The notes: generated from the sequence alone by a model not told the origin. Shown: positions 33,340 through 44,127, counted from the first letter of the stretch. The stretch: DNA of 64,000 nucleotides from Bidens hawaiensis (GCA_021521415.1 JAIQDT010000027.1:4115001-4179000), one strand, 5' to 3'. Numbers and translations: made by a program.

Positions 33340-33925
33340 TATGGGGCTGTTGTGGGCAGAAGGGGGGTCACAATAGTAACAAACTAAAGTTGAGTATGGC
33401 CTATGAGCCAAGTTCTGCTGCAACTTATAAACTAAAGTTGAGTATGGCCTATGAGCCAAGTTCTGCTGCAACTTACTAAACTAAAGTTGAGTATGGCCTA
33501 TGAGCCAAGTTCTGCCGCAACTTATAAACTAAAGTTGAGTATGTTCTATGAGCCAAGTTCTGCTGCAACTTATTAAACGAACTAACTTGATTATGACATG
33601 AATGTTAAGAAAATAATGTGATTATGCGTATTGTGGGCGGATGGGGAGCCACAGTATTTGGTTATACGTGATAAATACTATATGTGTATATGTGTCTATA
33701 TACATGCTATGTGATTAGCCATAGGAGATACTATGCGTAGAATATACTAATTATTTGCGTGTACACTATATAATGTTTGAGTTTACATGGAATCATTGTG
33801 GGTGGTAGGGGGACCACAGTGGTTGATGTTAACGCGGAACCGTTGTGGGCGGAAGGGGGGCCACAGTGGTTGAGTTTATGTGAAACCGTTGTGGGAGAAA
33901 GGGGGTCCACAGTGGTTGGTTAAAC
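33340..33925. repeat. Dispersed GTGGG...CCACA repeats in element D LTR
   Basis: TTGTGGGCGGAAGGGGGGCC followed by ACAGTGGTTG recurs with changes near 33350, 33639, 33797, 33845 and 33890. Each copy is a short hairpin-like GTGG...CCAC element. Confidence 0.65.
33382..33575. repeat. 48-49 bp tandem repeat, four copies, in element D LTR
   Basis: Unit AACTAAAGTTGAGTATGGCC then TATGAGCCAAGTTCTGC(T/C)GCAACTTA; starts at 33382, 33430, 33479 and 33527. Copy four has GTTCTATG in place of GCCTATG. Confidence 0.9.
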
Positions 33926-34434
33926 ACGGAAATTGGAAACAGGTAGTATGAACAAACAATCATGATTTTACCGAAATTTCGAATTTATATTATAAACCTA
34001 CATGTGTGCATATGCACACACAAGGATATGACTGTACATATTTATACAACCGTAAATACATATTTTTACATACACGCGTACATACAAACTATGACTGTAT
34101 GGTGCGCAGAACTGATTTCGTTAAAACTTATGAAACTCACCAACTATTCGTAGTTGACCTGTTTTAACATGCTTTTCAGGTAATCAGATATGAGAAGTAA
34201 TTTCCTGTGCGTTACGTGTCTGATTGGTGATTGATGTCGTGGGCATTTGAGTTAGAAGTAAAGTGATTGAAGAACATGTTTAATTGTATCACCTAGTTTG
34301 TAAAAGATGTTAGAACGATGTAATATATCGTAAATTAGTTAGTAATGTTTCTTTATGAACAATGTATTTGATACCAGTTGTATCTGATGCATTTCCGTTT
34401 TACGCTTCCGCAATTCGCTTAACGGGGTGTGACA

Positions 34435-34680
34435 CTAAGACGTTACTCTTGACCTCTGTGCCGTTAAGACTTCAAATTTTTCTCATTTTATACTTTTAAT
34501 GTGATTCAATCTTAGTGATGAAATTTTGTACGAGAATAGGTATCTCATCCTTGGAACTCATAAGTAACACCCACGAGTACCTTGAATAGTCATCAATAAC
34601 AAGTAGACAATACTATTCTCCAGCAATACTCGAATGATTAACTGGACCGAACAAATCCATATGAAGGCATTCCAAAGGAG
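34435..34680 (-). pseudogene. Element B integrase core fragment
   Basis: Reads PLECLHMDLFGPVNHSSIAG, one stop, then CLLVIDDYSRYSWV and SSKDEIPILVQNFI on the minus strand. This is the copia integrase core around the first catalytic Asp (HMDLFGP) and the DDYSRYSWV block. It is directly continuous with the pre-integrase fragment across the solo LTR (36649-36830). It stops where element D inserted. Confidence 0.82.
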
Positions 34681-36648
34681 GGTAAGGCCCCGATCCTGGT
34701 GCCCTACATGGACGTTGGATTTACTAATAAACACAGTTCTAAATATCAGAATTAATTAAAAGTTTTCGTGAAATAATAAACTTCAAACATATATTACAGA
34801 ATCGTTCAAATCCTTTCAAATTAAACATCATTTGTCTTTCAAATTAAAACATAAACCATAATAACATCATATCATTTTCCTTAAGATTCCAGTGTCTTCA
34901 TTCCAATGCCATGTGTCTATATCAAGCGAGTTGCCTCAACCTATTCACCTGTGTGCATACTAAAAGTCAGCTACGCTGAGTGAGTTCTAGTTAATATAGG
35001 TAACATACAATACATTCACATACTTACATTAATACGTATCCGAAGATACATATTTTCATCCTTTTATTCATACATACATACATACATACGTACATACATT
35101 CATTCTTTCTTCACACTTTGACCTTCACAGATATTATTAGGGTGTGTTTCCTACATTGGTAGATATTATTAGGGTATGTTCCCTAAATTCGCAGATATTA
35201 TTAGGGTATGTTTCCTATATTCGAAGATATTATTAGTGCATGTTCACTTCGTTCGAATATATTATTAGGGTCTATTCCCTACATTCACAGATATTATTAG
35301 GGTATGTTCCATTTTAACCGCATATACCTTTCCTTATATAAACATACTTTCGTATATACTCATTTCATTACGTACTTTCATACATACTTATCTCATATTA
35401 GATATACCACACATTACTTTCTCTGACGATACGTTCAATATCCGAAGATCGTTAACGCACCGACAAGCATTCATTCATAACATTCATACCATATTATCAC
35501 ATCAATCATCATAGCATACAGTTACCATTTAAGGTAAGCGTATTAACATTCACATTGAGTATGCCAACAGCCCCGAAAACACATCAAGGAAGTGGGCTAG
35601 AAACTCACCTGATCTCGGTTCCTTTCCGAGTTAATGGTAACTCCTCTCTTTAACTGAGTGCGGCAAACTGTATAACAATTACACATATTAGTTAACTACA
35701 TCTAACTATATCATACTTCTATGTTATGGTATCCTATAGAGAATGAACTGATTCATTGTCTTATCATAGAGGATGGGTGGATAACAAACGACGAATGCCC
35801 TTTGTTAATTCTGTAAAATGAATTAGGGGTTCATTCATTATAAAGACACGAGAATGTATCTTATTCGTTATGATTGTTTAACAAATGACCAACGATTCAT
35901 TTGACATAACGAATGAGCATCAGAATTATCCATACGTTGACTCGGATGAAAAAGTCAAAATTGGTATGAATAAGAACAGTCAACTAACATCGGATCTGCA
36001 ATAAACCTTCAAATCTCAACGAAACAATACGATTTTGGTAACAATAGGCTCGGAATCACAACGCCTACTAACCCTAATTGTCCAATAATCTAAACATCGT
36101 GTTTTAATAGTTCATTTGATCCTTACAAGTACACGGCTCATTATTAGATTGATTAACCAGTTCAATATTAACGAATTCTAACAAGAATCGTTGCGTTTGA
36201 TTCGTTGTATACCATGCAAGCATATATCTAGGAATACTAAACGAGCCGAGCATAAACAAACAAGTTTTTGTTATAAAACATAACTTAAACGAATCGTCTT
36301 CACGAACACGATCTAGTCTTGATGTATGTGTTGCTCGTCATGACGCTCTAACACTAACGAGCTTGGGTCTTTTCATTCAGATCTTGGTTCGGGATATCGG
36401 AAGGTGTTTGTGTGTTCTTGAGATTGTATGGAGGCTAAGGATAAGAATGAGGGTTTTAGGGTTTGAGGTGGTTAAAGGAGTATTTATACTTCCATAAGCC
36501 CATGGACCAAAGGCCCATCACCATCCATTATTCCATCTTTTAAATGTCCAAGCCCACACTTTAATATTTTATTCATTTAACTTAATAATTACATGTCAAT
36601 AATAAACGAAATTTCCTTAACTATTATTATCGGAAGTAGGATGTTACA
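34681..36648 (-). repeat. Solo gypsy-type LTR with target duplication
   Basis: 1968 bp flanked by AGGAG on both sides (34676-34680 and 36649-36653). On the minus strand it starts TGTAACATCC and ends GGCCTTACC; the last base should be A, so one terminal base has mutated. No internal domain is present, so it is the product of LTR-LTR recombination. Removing it and one AGGAG rejoins element B's pre-integrase to its integrase core in the expected order. Confidence 0.88.
35125..35315. repeat. ~34 bp tandem repeat in the solo LTR
   Basis: Six copies of AGATATTATTAGGG(T)(A/G)TGTT then (C/T)CCTA-ATTCG, running from about 35128 to 35312. Phase and length drift slightly. Confidence 0.85.
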
Positions 36649-36840
36649 AGGAGTATCAATGGAATTAATCTGCTTCAATGGGTGTGACTTCTTCTTCTGT
36701 TTATCCTTCTTGCATGATACACAGTGCTCAATCAATTTGAAATGTTTTAGTGAAACACTGTCCACCAAATCAATCGACATTAAGTGATTCATTTTGAGAA
36801 TATGAATATGACCCATACTCATGTTCCAAAAAATTGAGTC
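36649..36840 (-). pseudogene. Element B pre-integrase (GAG_pre-integrs-like) fragment
   Basis: Reads MGHIHILKMNHLMSIDLVDS, a further LKHFKLIEHCVSCKKDKQKK and PLKQINSID. H...H then CVSCKK is the zinc-binding HHCC motif ahead of a copia integrase core. Adjacent on the minus strand to the protease (37150-37260). Confidence 0.8.
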
Positions 36841-37149
36841 TTTCTCGGTTGCTTTCGAGATAAAACACGTTTAAGTAGTAGAAGAAAATGATACATTAGA
36901 ACTCATATTGAGTACATAAATATCATTCGATTGAGGAGATCTAATGACTACTATATCTTCAGGAATAATGAAACCTGGTTTTAAGTATAACACATTCCTT
37001 GTCGATGAATAAATGGGTAATTTGCTTATCACAAATTTGTTACACGTTTAACATATTGTGATCCACTTTATCACAATAATTAACCCACTCAAATGTAATA
37101 CAACCATTTGAGACCTCACCTTCCTTTGTAATCATCCCACCTTGATTAC
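36841..37149 (-). other. Element B, decayed protease to pre-integrase segment
   Basis: Expected to encode the rest of the protease. Only short frames are visible, for example the run matching GNQGG near 37135. Confidence 0.45.
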
Positions 37150-37265
37150 CAGCAAATGCTACATACCCTCTTGAATGTATTTAGCATTCGAAAGAAGATC
37201 CAGGTTGCCAATGATGTGTCGAGAACATCCACTATCCGTTATCCATTTATCGCTAGAAATAGTCT
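37150..37265 (-). pseudogene. Element B protease active-site fragment
   Basis: KWITDSGCSRHIIGNLDLLS on the minus strand: the copia retropepsin catalytic DSG (Asp-Ser-Gly) with the usual CSRH following, then NAKYIQEG and a stop. It would process Gag-Pol. Confidence 0.82.
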
Positions 37266-37334
37266 TGGATGAAGTCTACAAAACAAGGTAAATGATTAGT
37301 TCAAAAAGGCTGCCTAGGCCTTAGTCTTGGGCAC

Positions 37335-37622
37335 CTATTTTGTTTCCTTTTCAAACTCAATAATTTTAGGCTTCACTAGTGATTGATGCACTTGAGTATA
37401 ACTCATTGGTTTCCTTGACTTTCGTCTAAGATAGGCATCTTTAATCACATTTGAATCCTTATTATGACAAATTTGTTGAACAAGGTCACACGATTGGTTC
37501 TTTACATTAAACTTGTTTACATTAACATGAACCACCTTACATGGATTCATATCAAGAAACTTGATATGAGTATCATCAGCCTTGACTTGATGTGGTTGTC
37601 TTTTCAAAATTTGTTTAACCAA
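37335..37622 (-). pseudogene. Element B linker between zinc knuckle and protease
   Basis: 95-codon basic open stretch (QILKRQPHQVKADDTHIKF ... SRKPMSYTQVHQSLVKPKII). No domain recognised. Its place is the copia nucleocapsid-protease linker. Confidence 0.5.
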
Positions 37623-37684
37623 AGGAACCTTAGCTGATTATTCCTTGGTTAAAGGATTTTCAATCTTTTTGACCCTAGATCAAC

Positions 37685-37735
37685 ATTTATGTGCAACCTG
37701 GCCATGTTCACCACATGAGAAACAAGTTCTCATAT
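37685..37735 (-). pseudogene. Element B zinc knuckle
   Basis: CFSCGEHGQVAHKC, a full CX2CX4HX4C knuckle in the minus strand followed by a stop. Too short to appear as a long frame. Confidence 0.8.
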
Positions 37736-38803
37736 TCACAAAGGTGTGTGGTGATTCAACAACTGTGTGTGAAACTCAATGTTGAAAAGATGCAACCGTT
37801 ACTTAAGAATCATCCAATTGAAAAGAACGTTTATTCTTCTAAAAATTAAGATTGGAATAATTCGAAAAACTTTGTATTGTATTCGTTCCAGTTGAACTAA
37901 TAAATTTAACAAGTTTCATAAATTTCACTTGACTTTTTACTTTAGGATTAGAAACTGTTTTGTTTATCAACTAGGATTTTTAAAAAGCTTTTTCAAAGTC
38001 ATTCAAGCTTGACATCTCATTATGAAAGACACTCCCAATTATTACTTTAACCTCACGTGGATTAATGAATCTCATTTTCATCAGAAATGACTGGTTTTTC
38101 TGATTTCTTTTAACTTACCTTGGGCATGTTTGAACCGTACAAAGCTTCTCTAAATTCATGTGGCTCACAAATAATGTGATTATAACGAGTAAAGTTATGT
38201 TCTTTATGTACGACTTTGGGTTCAAACACATCCTTAATTACCACATCGTCAACAGATTCAGTAAATACTTTATCACTTCGAATATGTGTTTCAGGAGTTG
38301 AATTTTTAAAAACTCTTTCTTGATTTGCTTTGGTTCCTCCTTTTTTATTATATGCTTAACATTCACGAGAGAATCAACAGTCAATGGACTATTGATATCA
38401 ACTTTTGCCCGCTATCCCGTAAATGGATTGATGGTATAATCATGTTGAAATGGCAGAGGAATTTCAACAAATCCTAAACCATTTTTTTTTCCTTTTTGTT
38501 TACATGTCACTTCGATTTTCTCATTTAATAAAAATGAAGAATACCTAAACTTTTCATGTTTATTTTTCAACTCAAGCACCTCATTTTCAAGTTCAGTGAT
38601 CTTAGTTCTAGATTTCAAGCTCTCCTAAAACAGTCAATCAATAATTACCACCTTTCCTGAAACATTGGCTTTCAGATCATGATCACTATTAGACAAAGCC
38701 TCAATTTTTACTTTAGATCTTTTGGTTTAGATCTGAGGCTTGACTATAGTTATTACAAACTATAGCTAAGTCTTTCACCAGTGTCTCATTGTGATGACGA
38801 ATC
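37736..38803 (-). pseudogene. Element B Gag-Pol linker with coiled-coil-like part
   Basis: Contains an open part (38618-38412) reading KITELENEVLELKNKHEKF, a heptad-like charged helix, then PFQHDYTINP. The layout parallels element E's linker (41225-42199), which also has a charged helix followed by YNHNYVTTP. Ends at 38803 where element E is inserted. Confidence 0.6.
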
Positions 38804-39180
38804 TGTTGGGCCTAGATTAGGTGGTTTGTACTTAGATTATTTTGTTATTGAGTTGCGTATGTAAACACAAGATCTATGGATCTCGGTGGACTTTGGGCTA
38901 TGTTTAGGCTTGCATGGTGGGTACCCTATATATAGAAATTATTGTATAGGGTTGATGATTGTTCATTGAGTTGGTTTATTTTGGCCGTCTAAGGTATTAT
39001 AGACAAGGTTGTAATCATTGTGCTTACGCACTCGGCGTTCTATATAACGTGTGTTTTGAAGCAATTATGTGTGTTCTACGTGTTTGTGTTAATTGTTCTT
39101 GAATTATCAAGTGTTGGATTTCCGCACCAACACCTAGATTCGTTGATATCATAATTGAAAGATCCGTCTTGGACCTTACA
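38804..39180 (+). repeat. Element E 5' LTR
   Basis: TGTTGGGCCTAG...CCTTACA, 377 bp. Same family as element C's LTR: shared start TGTTGGGCCTA, GGTGGTTTG, TTTTGAAGCAAT, and TCCGCACCAA near the end. Confidence 0.9.
38928..38936 (+). promoter_or_regulatory. TATA box in element E 5' LTR
   Basis: TATATATAG after ACCC, about 125 bases into the LTR. The 3' LTR copy reads CCCTATATAACTT, a weaker match. Confidence 0.5.
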
Positions 39181-39181
39181 A

Positions 39182-39198
39182 TTTGTATCAGAGCCTTA
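39182..39198 (+). other. Element E primer binding site (mutated)
   Basis: TTTGTATCAGAGCCTTA follows the LTR end by one base. It matches the initiator-Met pattern TGGTATCAGAGCC except at the first positions. Confidence 0.7.
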
Positions 39199-39732
39199 GA
39201 CCTATTCAGGCTCGTTATTTTGATATCAAGGATTCAAGATTTTTGTTCTTTGGTGGTTGTGTTAAGCTTTCTGGCGATTTGGTGATCGAGAAGAGAAGGA
39301 TATTTTTTTTGGTAACATATTGGTTTTGGTTTGAAAACAAATCAAATCCCAATTTTCTCGGAAGTTAGTTACGAATTTAAATTGGTTTTCGGCCAATCTT
39401 TGATCGTTCTCGGCTGCACTCCTTAGTTCTCTGCTCAGTTTAGTGTATTTGCGGCCTAATCAAGTGTATTCTGCCACCTTTTGATCGTTCTCAGCTCCAC
39501 ATAAGAGTTTTCGGTCAAATATTTGTAGTTCTCGGTCAACAGTAGGGTTCTAGGTCAATATACAACAGTTCTCTGTCAGTTTGACTGGTTCTCGATCAAC
39601 TATTGGTCAATAATATCTGGTTCTCGGCCCAATGAACTGTAAACATTATTTGGGCCTGATTAATTTAATTTGGGCCTTGTGATTGGACTATAAAACTTTT
39701 TGGACTAAAATTAATCGTGAATTAACTTAAAA
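39199..39732 (+). promoter_or_regulatory. Element E leader with GGTCAA/GTTCTCGG repeats
   Basis: Homologous to element C's leader. From about 39380 it has repeats of TTCTCGG(C/T), with GGTCAA (W-box core complement) at about 39509, 39535, 39554 and 39604, and a TTGACT. Functional role is inferred only. Confidence 0.5.
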
Positions 39733-40746
39733 ATGGATCAGTTAACCAATGGGAATGGTTTAACCAACGCTTCACTCCATCAAGAGTTGGACTCAATAAT
39801 GGGGACCACCACTCGTATACCCCGTCTGTTGCCTCATGAGGGGTTTAGTAAATGGAAGTTTCATTTTGAGAAATACGTTAAAATGAAGGATGCCAAGGTT
39901 TGGAGAATATTGTTAGGGGAACTCATAGAATTACCTATCAACGTGATAACTCAACTGAAATTGTTGTGAAGCCAGTTTCCATGTATGGTGATGATGATTT
40001 TGCTAGAGGTTAGGAGGATGAAAAAGCACTTTCAACTATAACCATGGCACTTTCACCTAAGGTTGTTCTTGGCTTTAGAGAACTGCAATCGGCTAAGGAA
40101 TTATGGGAGGCATTAATTTAGGTGTATGAAGGAAATGAAGGTATGAAAAGAAGTCGCCAAGACTTGCTGCGACAGAAGTTCAATATGTTTAACCATGTTC
40201 AGGGGGAGTCGTTGGAGAGTCAACTCCAAAGGTTCATAGCCCTGGTGACTGAAATGAGATCCGCAAGTATTTACCTAGCAACCTCTGAGATAAACAACAA
40301 GCTGGTAAATTCTTTGCTAAAGAGTTAGGATATGAATGTTGCTGTTATCAAGGAGACTAAAGATCTCAACAAAATGTCTATCTCTGAGATGATGGCTACT
40401 ATCAAGGCATGTGATATGGATGACAAGAAACATTCAATAAATCATGCTAACTCCTACAATGCAGCTGGGTGCAGCGTTGATTCCAACAATGCGCTCATTT
40501 CTCAAGACAGTTTCTCAATGTTCAAGACCACTCAGCAACATCCACCTCAAGGAAGTTTTCAAATGTTCAAGTCCACACAAGGCCAATCATCTTCCATTCC
40601 ACCTCAACCAGCTCCAGTATGGAAAATCCTCTTCTTCTGGTGTTGCTTATGGTCAGAACTCCAGTCAGATTCCCTCCATTCCGAAAGAGACTCAGGAGAA
40701 TATAGCTCTAATGGCAGGATTCATGAACTGTTATAATGCATTTTAA
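39733..40746 (+). pseudogene. Element E gag, broken
   Basis: Starts MDQLTNGNGLTNASLHQELD, then EGFSKWKFHFEKYVKMKDAK; a frameshift near 39930 and stops near 40010 and 40120 follow. It resumes as YEGNEGMKRSRQDLLRQKF, LESQLQRFIALVTEMRSA, and after a stop at 40326 as MNVAVIKETKDLNKMSISEM. It ends with KETQENIALMAGFMNCYNAF. Each block matches element C's gag in order. This copy shows what the unrearranged gag of the family looks like beyond the array's breakpoint. Confidence 0.85.
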
Positions 40747-40899
40747 GCTGTAGATTTGGTCCAACCAGTAGTTGCTGCTGAGCTCGATCAGATTCATCCT
40801 GATGATGTTGAAGAATTGGATATCTCTCGGTAAATCACCATGGCAGTATTTCGGGCAAAAAAAATTCACAAAGAGGATGGGTAGAAACAATTGGAATAT

Positions 40900-41010
40900 G
40901 TCTAATAATCAGAAAGTGGGTTTTAACAAGGACACTCAGAGATGCTACAACTGTCACGAGCCGGGTCATTTTGCTCGTTAGTGTACTAACCCAACGAAGG
41001 AAGGAAACAC
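40900..41010 (+). pseudogene. Element E zinc knuckle
   Basis: RCYNCHEPGHFAR then a stop where Cys context should follow, then CTNPTKEGN. The CX2CX4HX4C motif is complete except for TAG in place of the residue before the last Cys. Confidence 0.78.
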
Positions 41011-41224
41011 AGAAAGGGCACTGGTTCCAGTGGGTAATGTTAGAGGAGTGGTTGGGGGTAGTTCGAGTAATGGTGAAAGGGGATTGGTTGCTCAATAGTT
41101 TTCCTGGGAGGATCAGATAGCTGCTCTCAACAATGGAAATCAGACTGCAAACTTCGCAAATGTTGAAGACACTGAAGAAGAAAATTCTGCTGAGGAGCAA
41201 GTCAAGGAACTTCAATTCGCATAT

Positions 41225-42199
41225 ATGGCTTTCACTTCTCCCGACTCATCTGAGGTAAGTTTTCAACCATGTTCTCAAGATTGTGTTGATAAGATAGAAT
41301 TATATAGGCTCCACAATAATAATTTAATTAGAGATATGGAAATAGTAAAATATGAAAATTTTAAACTCAAGAAAAACGAAAAGGGTTATCTAGATAAAAT
41401 AGAAGCAACTGAAAAGGATTTATCAAGGCATAAGTCTGAATTCAGTATAAAATGTTGTCACCACCTCGATGCCAAATAGGAAATTGCTGATTTAACTACT
41501 AAACTGGAAGCCTCTAAGTTGGAAATTTTAAATCTAACTAATAAATTTGAAAGGGCTGAACTAGATTTTAAAAAATTCGGTGTTTCCAGTGAAGTAGTTA
41601 ACTCAATTATTGAAAATCAATTATGGTGGAAAGAAAATGAAGGTGAGAGCATAGGATATAGTCAAGTTCCCCCAACCTATAACCACAATTATGTTACTAC
41701 TCCGGTTACAAAAGAACATGAAGAAAAGATAAAGTGCATGAAATACGACAAACAAGATAAATGTGGTGAAAGTAGTTCTGTGAATGCTAGTGCTTCCACT
41801 TCAGGAGTGAACGATTCTAACATTTTTGCTTCATGTGCAGAAAAAGTAATTGTGAAGGAATGGACTGATGAGGACGACGACCCTTGTTTTGAATTTAATA
41901 ATGACATTGTTTCTGATGTTTCTTTAAAACTACCTGTTTTGAATTATGTTATTCCGACTGTTTGTGTGGGCTCTGTTATAAAGAGCAAGGATTCTAGTGT
42001 GGTTGATTTTTCTAAAACTATGAAATCTGATAATGTGGATTCCAATAATATTAAAAATTCGAAAAAATCAAACAAATACTTACCACCTAAATCTGTTAAA
42101 GAGGGATGCTCTAATGACAAACAAGGTGATAAGTTCAATAATGAAAAAAATGGTCCTTGCAATTTTAAGCAAACTGGTCCACACAACCGGTCCAGATGA
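41225..42199 (+). pseudogene. Element E Gag-Pol linker (charged, coiled-coil-like)
   Basis: Two open parts, 41225-41479 and 41519-42199, one stop apart (AAATAGGAA). Sequence is rich in Lys, Glu, Asn and Ser, with YLDKIEATEKDLSRHKSEF, NKFERAELDFKKFG, then VPPTYNHNYVTTPV and a long Ser/Asn/Lys tail. No catalytic domain. Comparable linkers sit between gag and protease in this copia group. Confidence 0.65.
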
Positions 42200-42224
42200 G
42201 GAGCTGTCCAAAATGATTTATACA

Positions 42225-42395
42225 TAAAACGTCAAACGTGTTTTAATTGTGGCACTCCTGGTTATATTGCCAGAAACTGTCCACAATGAATATCAAGACC
42301 CAATATGTATCTCAGGTCGGAGGATACTATGATGTTCGCGTTTACTCAAATTTACTGATGATCACAAATCACAAAGATTCCATGCAGTTAAATTT
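42225..42395 (+). pseudogene. Element E second knuckle-like motif, then end of its 5' half
   Basis: RQTCFNCGTPGYIARNC: CX2C-X9-C with Tyr where the zinc-binding His is expected. After this the frame decays (DDHKSQRF...), and the match to this family stops at about 42395, where element F's tail begins. Confidence 0.6.
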
Positions 42396-42681
42396 GAGGG
42401 CGGGTCATGTCCAATATTTATCCCATAAATATCTATGAACCCTGACAGCAAACCCCTTGCTATATTCATACCTTATGAATATCTACCAATCCAAGTTCAT
42501 AATAGTCTTACTTTCATATTTGTTCCCACAAGTATGATCGACTAAGGACATTTAGAATAATCTAATTATTCACAGATTTAAACATGCTAAAATGAAACAT
42601 AACTCAAAAGCATAATCATAAACCATAATCATATGAATGAGCCAAAATAACAATTGTTCTGATATCCAAATACAAAATAGA
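42396..42681 (-). other. Element F 3' untranslated tail, truncated
   Basis: AT-rich sequence after the RNase H stop. No polypurine tract and no copy of the LTR start TGTTGGAATCG is present, so the element is cut here. The exact junction with E is uncertain by tens of bases. Confidence 0.5.
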
Positions 42682-43341
42682 TCAAATCCAATCACTAGTA
42701 TATCGAAGTCCTAAGGCGCAAGTATGAACCTCATGCTTTGGCCTTTCAAGGAGCTTCGTGAGTGGATCCGCAATGGTTTGATCAATGTGAACTTTGCGAA
42801 TACATATCTTTCCCTTTTCAACTTCATCCCTTATGTAGTTGAATCTCCGCTCAATGTGTCTAGTCTTTTGATGTGCACGGGGTTCCTTGATTTGAGCAAT
42901 CGCACCCTTGTTATCACAAAAGATTTCTAGAGGGTCCTGAATGGTACGGACTACCCCTAGATCGGCAATGAACTTTCTAATCCACGCAGCTTCTTGAGCT
43001 GCCAAGGAGGCGGCTATGTATTCTGATTCTGTGGTGGACAAGGCTACCATGTCTTGTTTTGCGCTCTTCCAAGAGACTGCACCACCATTTAGAACGAAGA
43101 CATATCCTGATTGTGATCGAGAATCATCTCGATCAGTTTGGAAACTCGCATCCGTGTAACCCTTTACAACGAGTTCCTCCTCACCAGAGCCATATATTAG
43201 AAACATATCCTTAGTCCTTCTAAGGTATTCCAATATGCTCTTAACCGCCATCCAATGGCTGGTTCCCAGATTTTGTTGGTATCTACTTGTCATGCTCAAA
43301 GCGCATGACACATCCGGTCTGGTGCAAATCGTGGCATACAT
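42682..43341 (-). CDS. Element F RNase H (copia)
   Basis: 219-codon open stretch. It starts at the RT connection (ATICTRPDVSCALSMTSRYQ), then YTDASFQTDRDDSRSQSGYV (first catalytic Asp), LSTTESEYIAASLAAQEAAW (Glu), FCDNKGAIAQIKEPRAHQKT (Asp) with RHIERRFNYIRDEVEKG, and a C-terminal IRKVHIDQTIADPLTKLLER. All acidic catalytic residues are present. It is the C-terminal domain of Pol, which removes RNA template. It is preceded by a deletion that separates it from RT. Confidence 0.9.
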   Translation of the reverse strand: MYATICTRPDVSCALSMTSRYQQNLGTSHWMAVKSILEYLRRTKDMFLIYGSGEEELVVKGYTDASFQTDRDDSRSQSGYVFVLNGGAVSWKSAKQDMVALSTTESEYIAASLAAQEAAWIRKFIADLGVVRTIQDPLEIFCDNKGAIAQIKEPRAHQKTRHIERRFNYIRDEVEKGKICIRKVHIDQTIADPLTKLLERPKHEVHTCALGLRYTSDWI

Positions 43342-43461
43342 GATGGATCTTATAGCAGATGCATATGGGATTCCTTTATTTTGTCTTGCTCATCCTTTGA
43401 GCTTGGAATATGTACCAAACCTTTCTTTGAGTTTTCCATCTTGAACCTTTTCAAGATCTTG

Positions 43462-44127
43462 TCAATGTATGCCCTTTGATTCAAACCTATCAACCGCCTC
43501 ACCAAGATCCTTAATTGAAAAACAACTTCTAAGCCAGGCTTTTACACCTTCCAAGGTTGGAATGTCATTTCCAAATAGTAATTTGTCATCGACATATAAT
43601 ACCAGAAAGGTAATGATGCTCCCACTAGTTTTCTTATACACACAAGCTTCATCAGCGTTTTTGATGAATCCAAATTTCTTAACTTCATCATCAAAACGGT
43701 GATTCCAACTCCTAGATGCTTGTTTCAATCCATAGATTGATTTCTTCAACTTGCATACTTTGTTAGGATGTTGTGGATCGACAAAACCTTCGGGCTGAAC
43801 CATAAAGACATCTTCTTCAAGATGCCCATTTAGAAAAGCAGTTTTAATATCCATTTGCCATATCTCATAGTCATAATATGCGGCTATGGCAAACAATATC
43901 CTTATAGACTTTAGCATTGCCACGGGCGAGAAAGTTTCATCATAATCAACCCCTTGAGTTTGAGTGAAACCCTTTGCTACAAGTATAGCTTTATAGGTAT
44001 CCAAGTTTCCATGCATATCAATTTTCTTCTTGAAAACCCACTTACTTCCAACCAGTTTGGAATTTAGAGGTAGAGCAACCAGGTCCCAAACTTGGTTGTC
44101 ATGCATGGATTGCATCTCAACGTTCAT
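43462..44127 (-). CDS. Element F reverse transcriptase (copia)
   Basis: 221-codon open stretch: VWDLVALPLNSKLVGSKWVF, then GFTQTQGVDYDETFSPVAML, MDIKTAFLNGHLEEDVFM, CKLKKSIYGLKQASRSWNHR and FLVLYVDDKLLFGNDI. YVDD is the catalytic box; the Asp of MDIKTAFLNG is the third carboxylate. The end (FSIKDLGEAVDRFESKG) lacks the usual block after LGEA because of a deletion with frameshift near 43500. An in-frame TGA for Trp at 44134-44136 separates it from integrase. Confidence 0.9.
   Translation of the reverse strand: MNVEMQSMHDNQVWDLVALPLNSKLVGSKWVFKKKIDMHGNLDTYKAILVAKGFTQTQGVDYDETFSPVAMLKSIRILFAIAAYYDYEIWQMDIKTAFLNGHLEEDVFMVQPEGFVDPQHPNKVCKLKKSIYGLKQASRSWNHRFDDEVKKFGFIKNADEACVYKKTSGSIITFLVLYVDDKLLFGNDIPTLEGVKAWLRSCFSIKDLGEAVDRFESKGIH

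Larger units (their letters stand above)
25622..34434 (+). mobile_element. Element D: Tekay-like Ty3/gypsy retrotransposon, plus strand
   Basis: 5' LTR stub (25622-25934), initiator-Met primer site, leader, intact gag, zinc knuckles, decayed protease, integrase and chromodomain-like remnants, polypurine tract, and a complete 3' LTR (30742-34434). RT and RNase H are not recognisable. The chromodomain-like tail and ~3.7 kb LTR suggest the Tekay/Del chromovirus lineage. It is inserted into element B's integrase at 34434/34435. Confidence 0.87.
30742..34434 (+). repeat. Element D 3' LTR (complete, 3.7 kb)
   Basis: TGTGACATCC...GGTGTGACA. Bounded by the polypurine tract and by element B integrase sequence. 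Contains a 48-49 bp tandem repeat (33382-33575) and scattered GTGGGCGG-type repeats. The last 313 bp nearly equal the 5' stub. Element I (62455-64000) carries the same terminus in reverse. Confidence 0.9.

Noticed and set aside
33382..33575. Regular ~48 bp repeats resembling a CRISPR array
   Set aside because: No variable spacers: the whole period is repeated. It lies inside a gypsy LTR.
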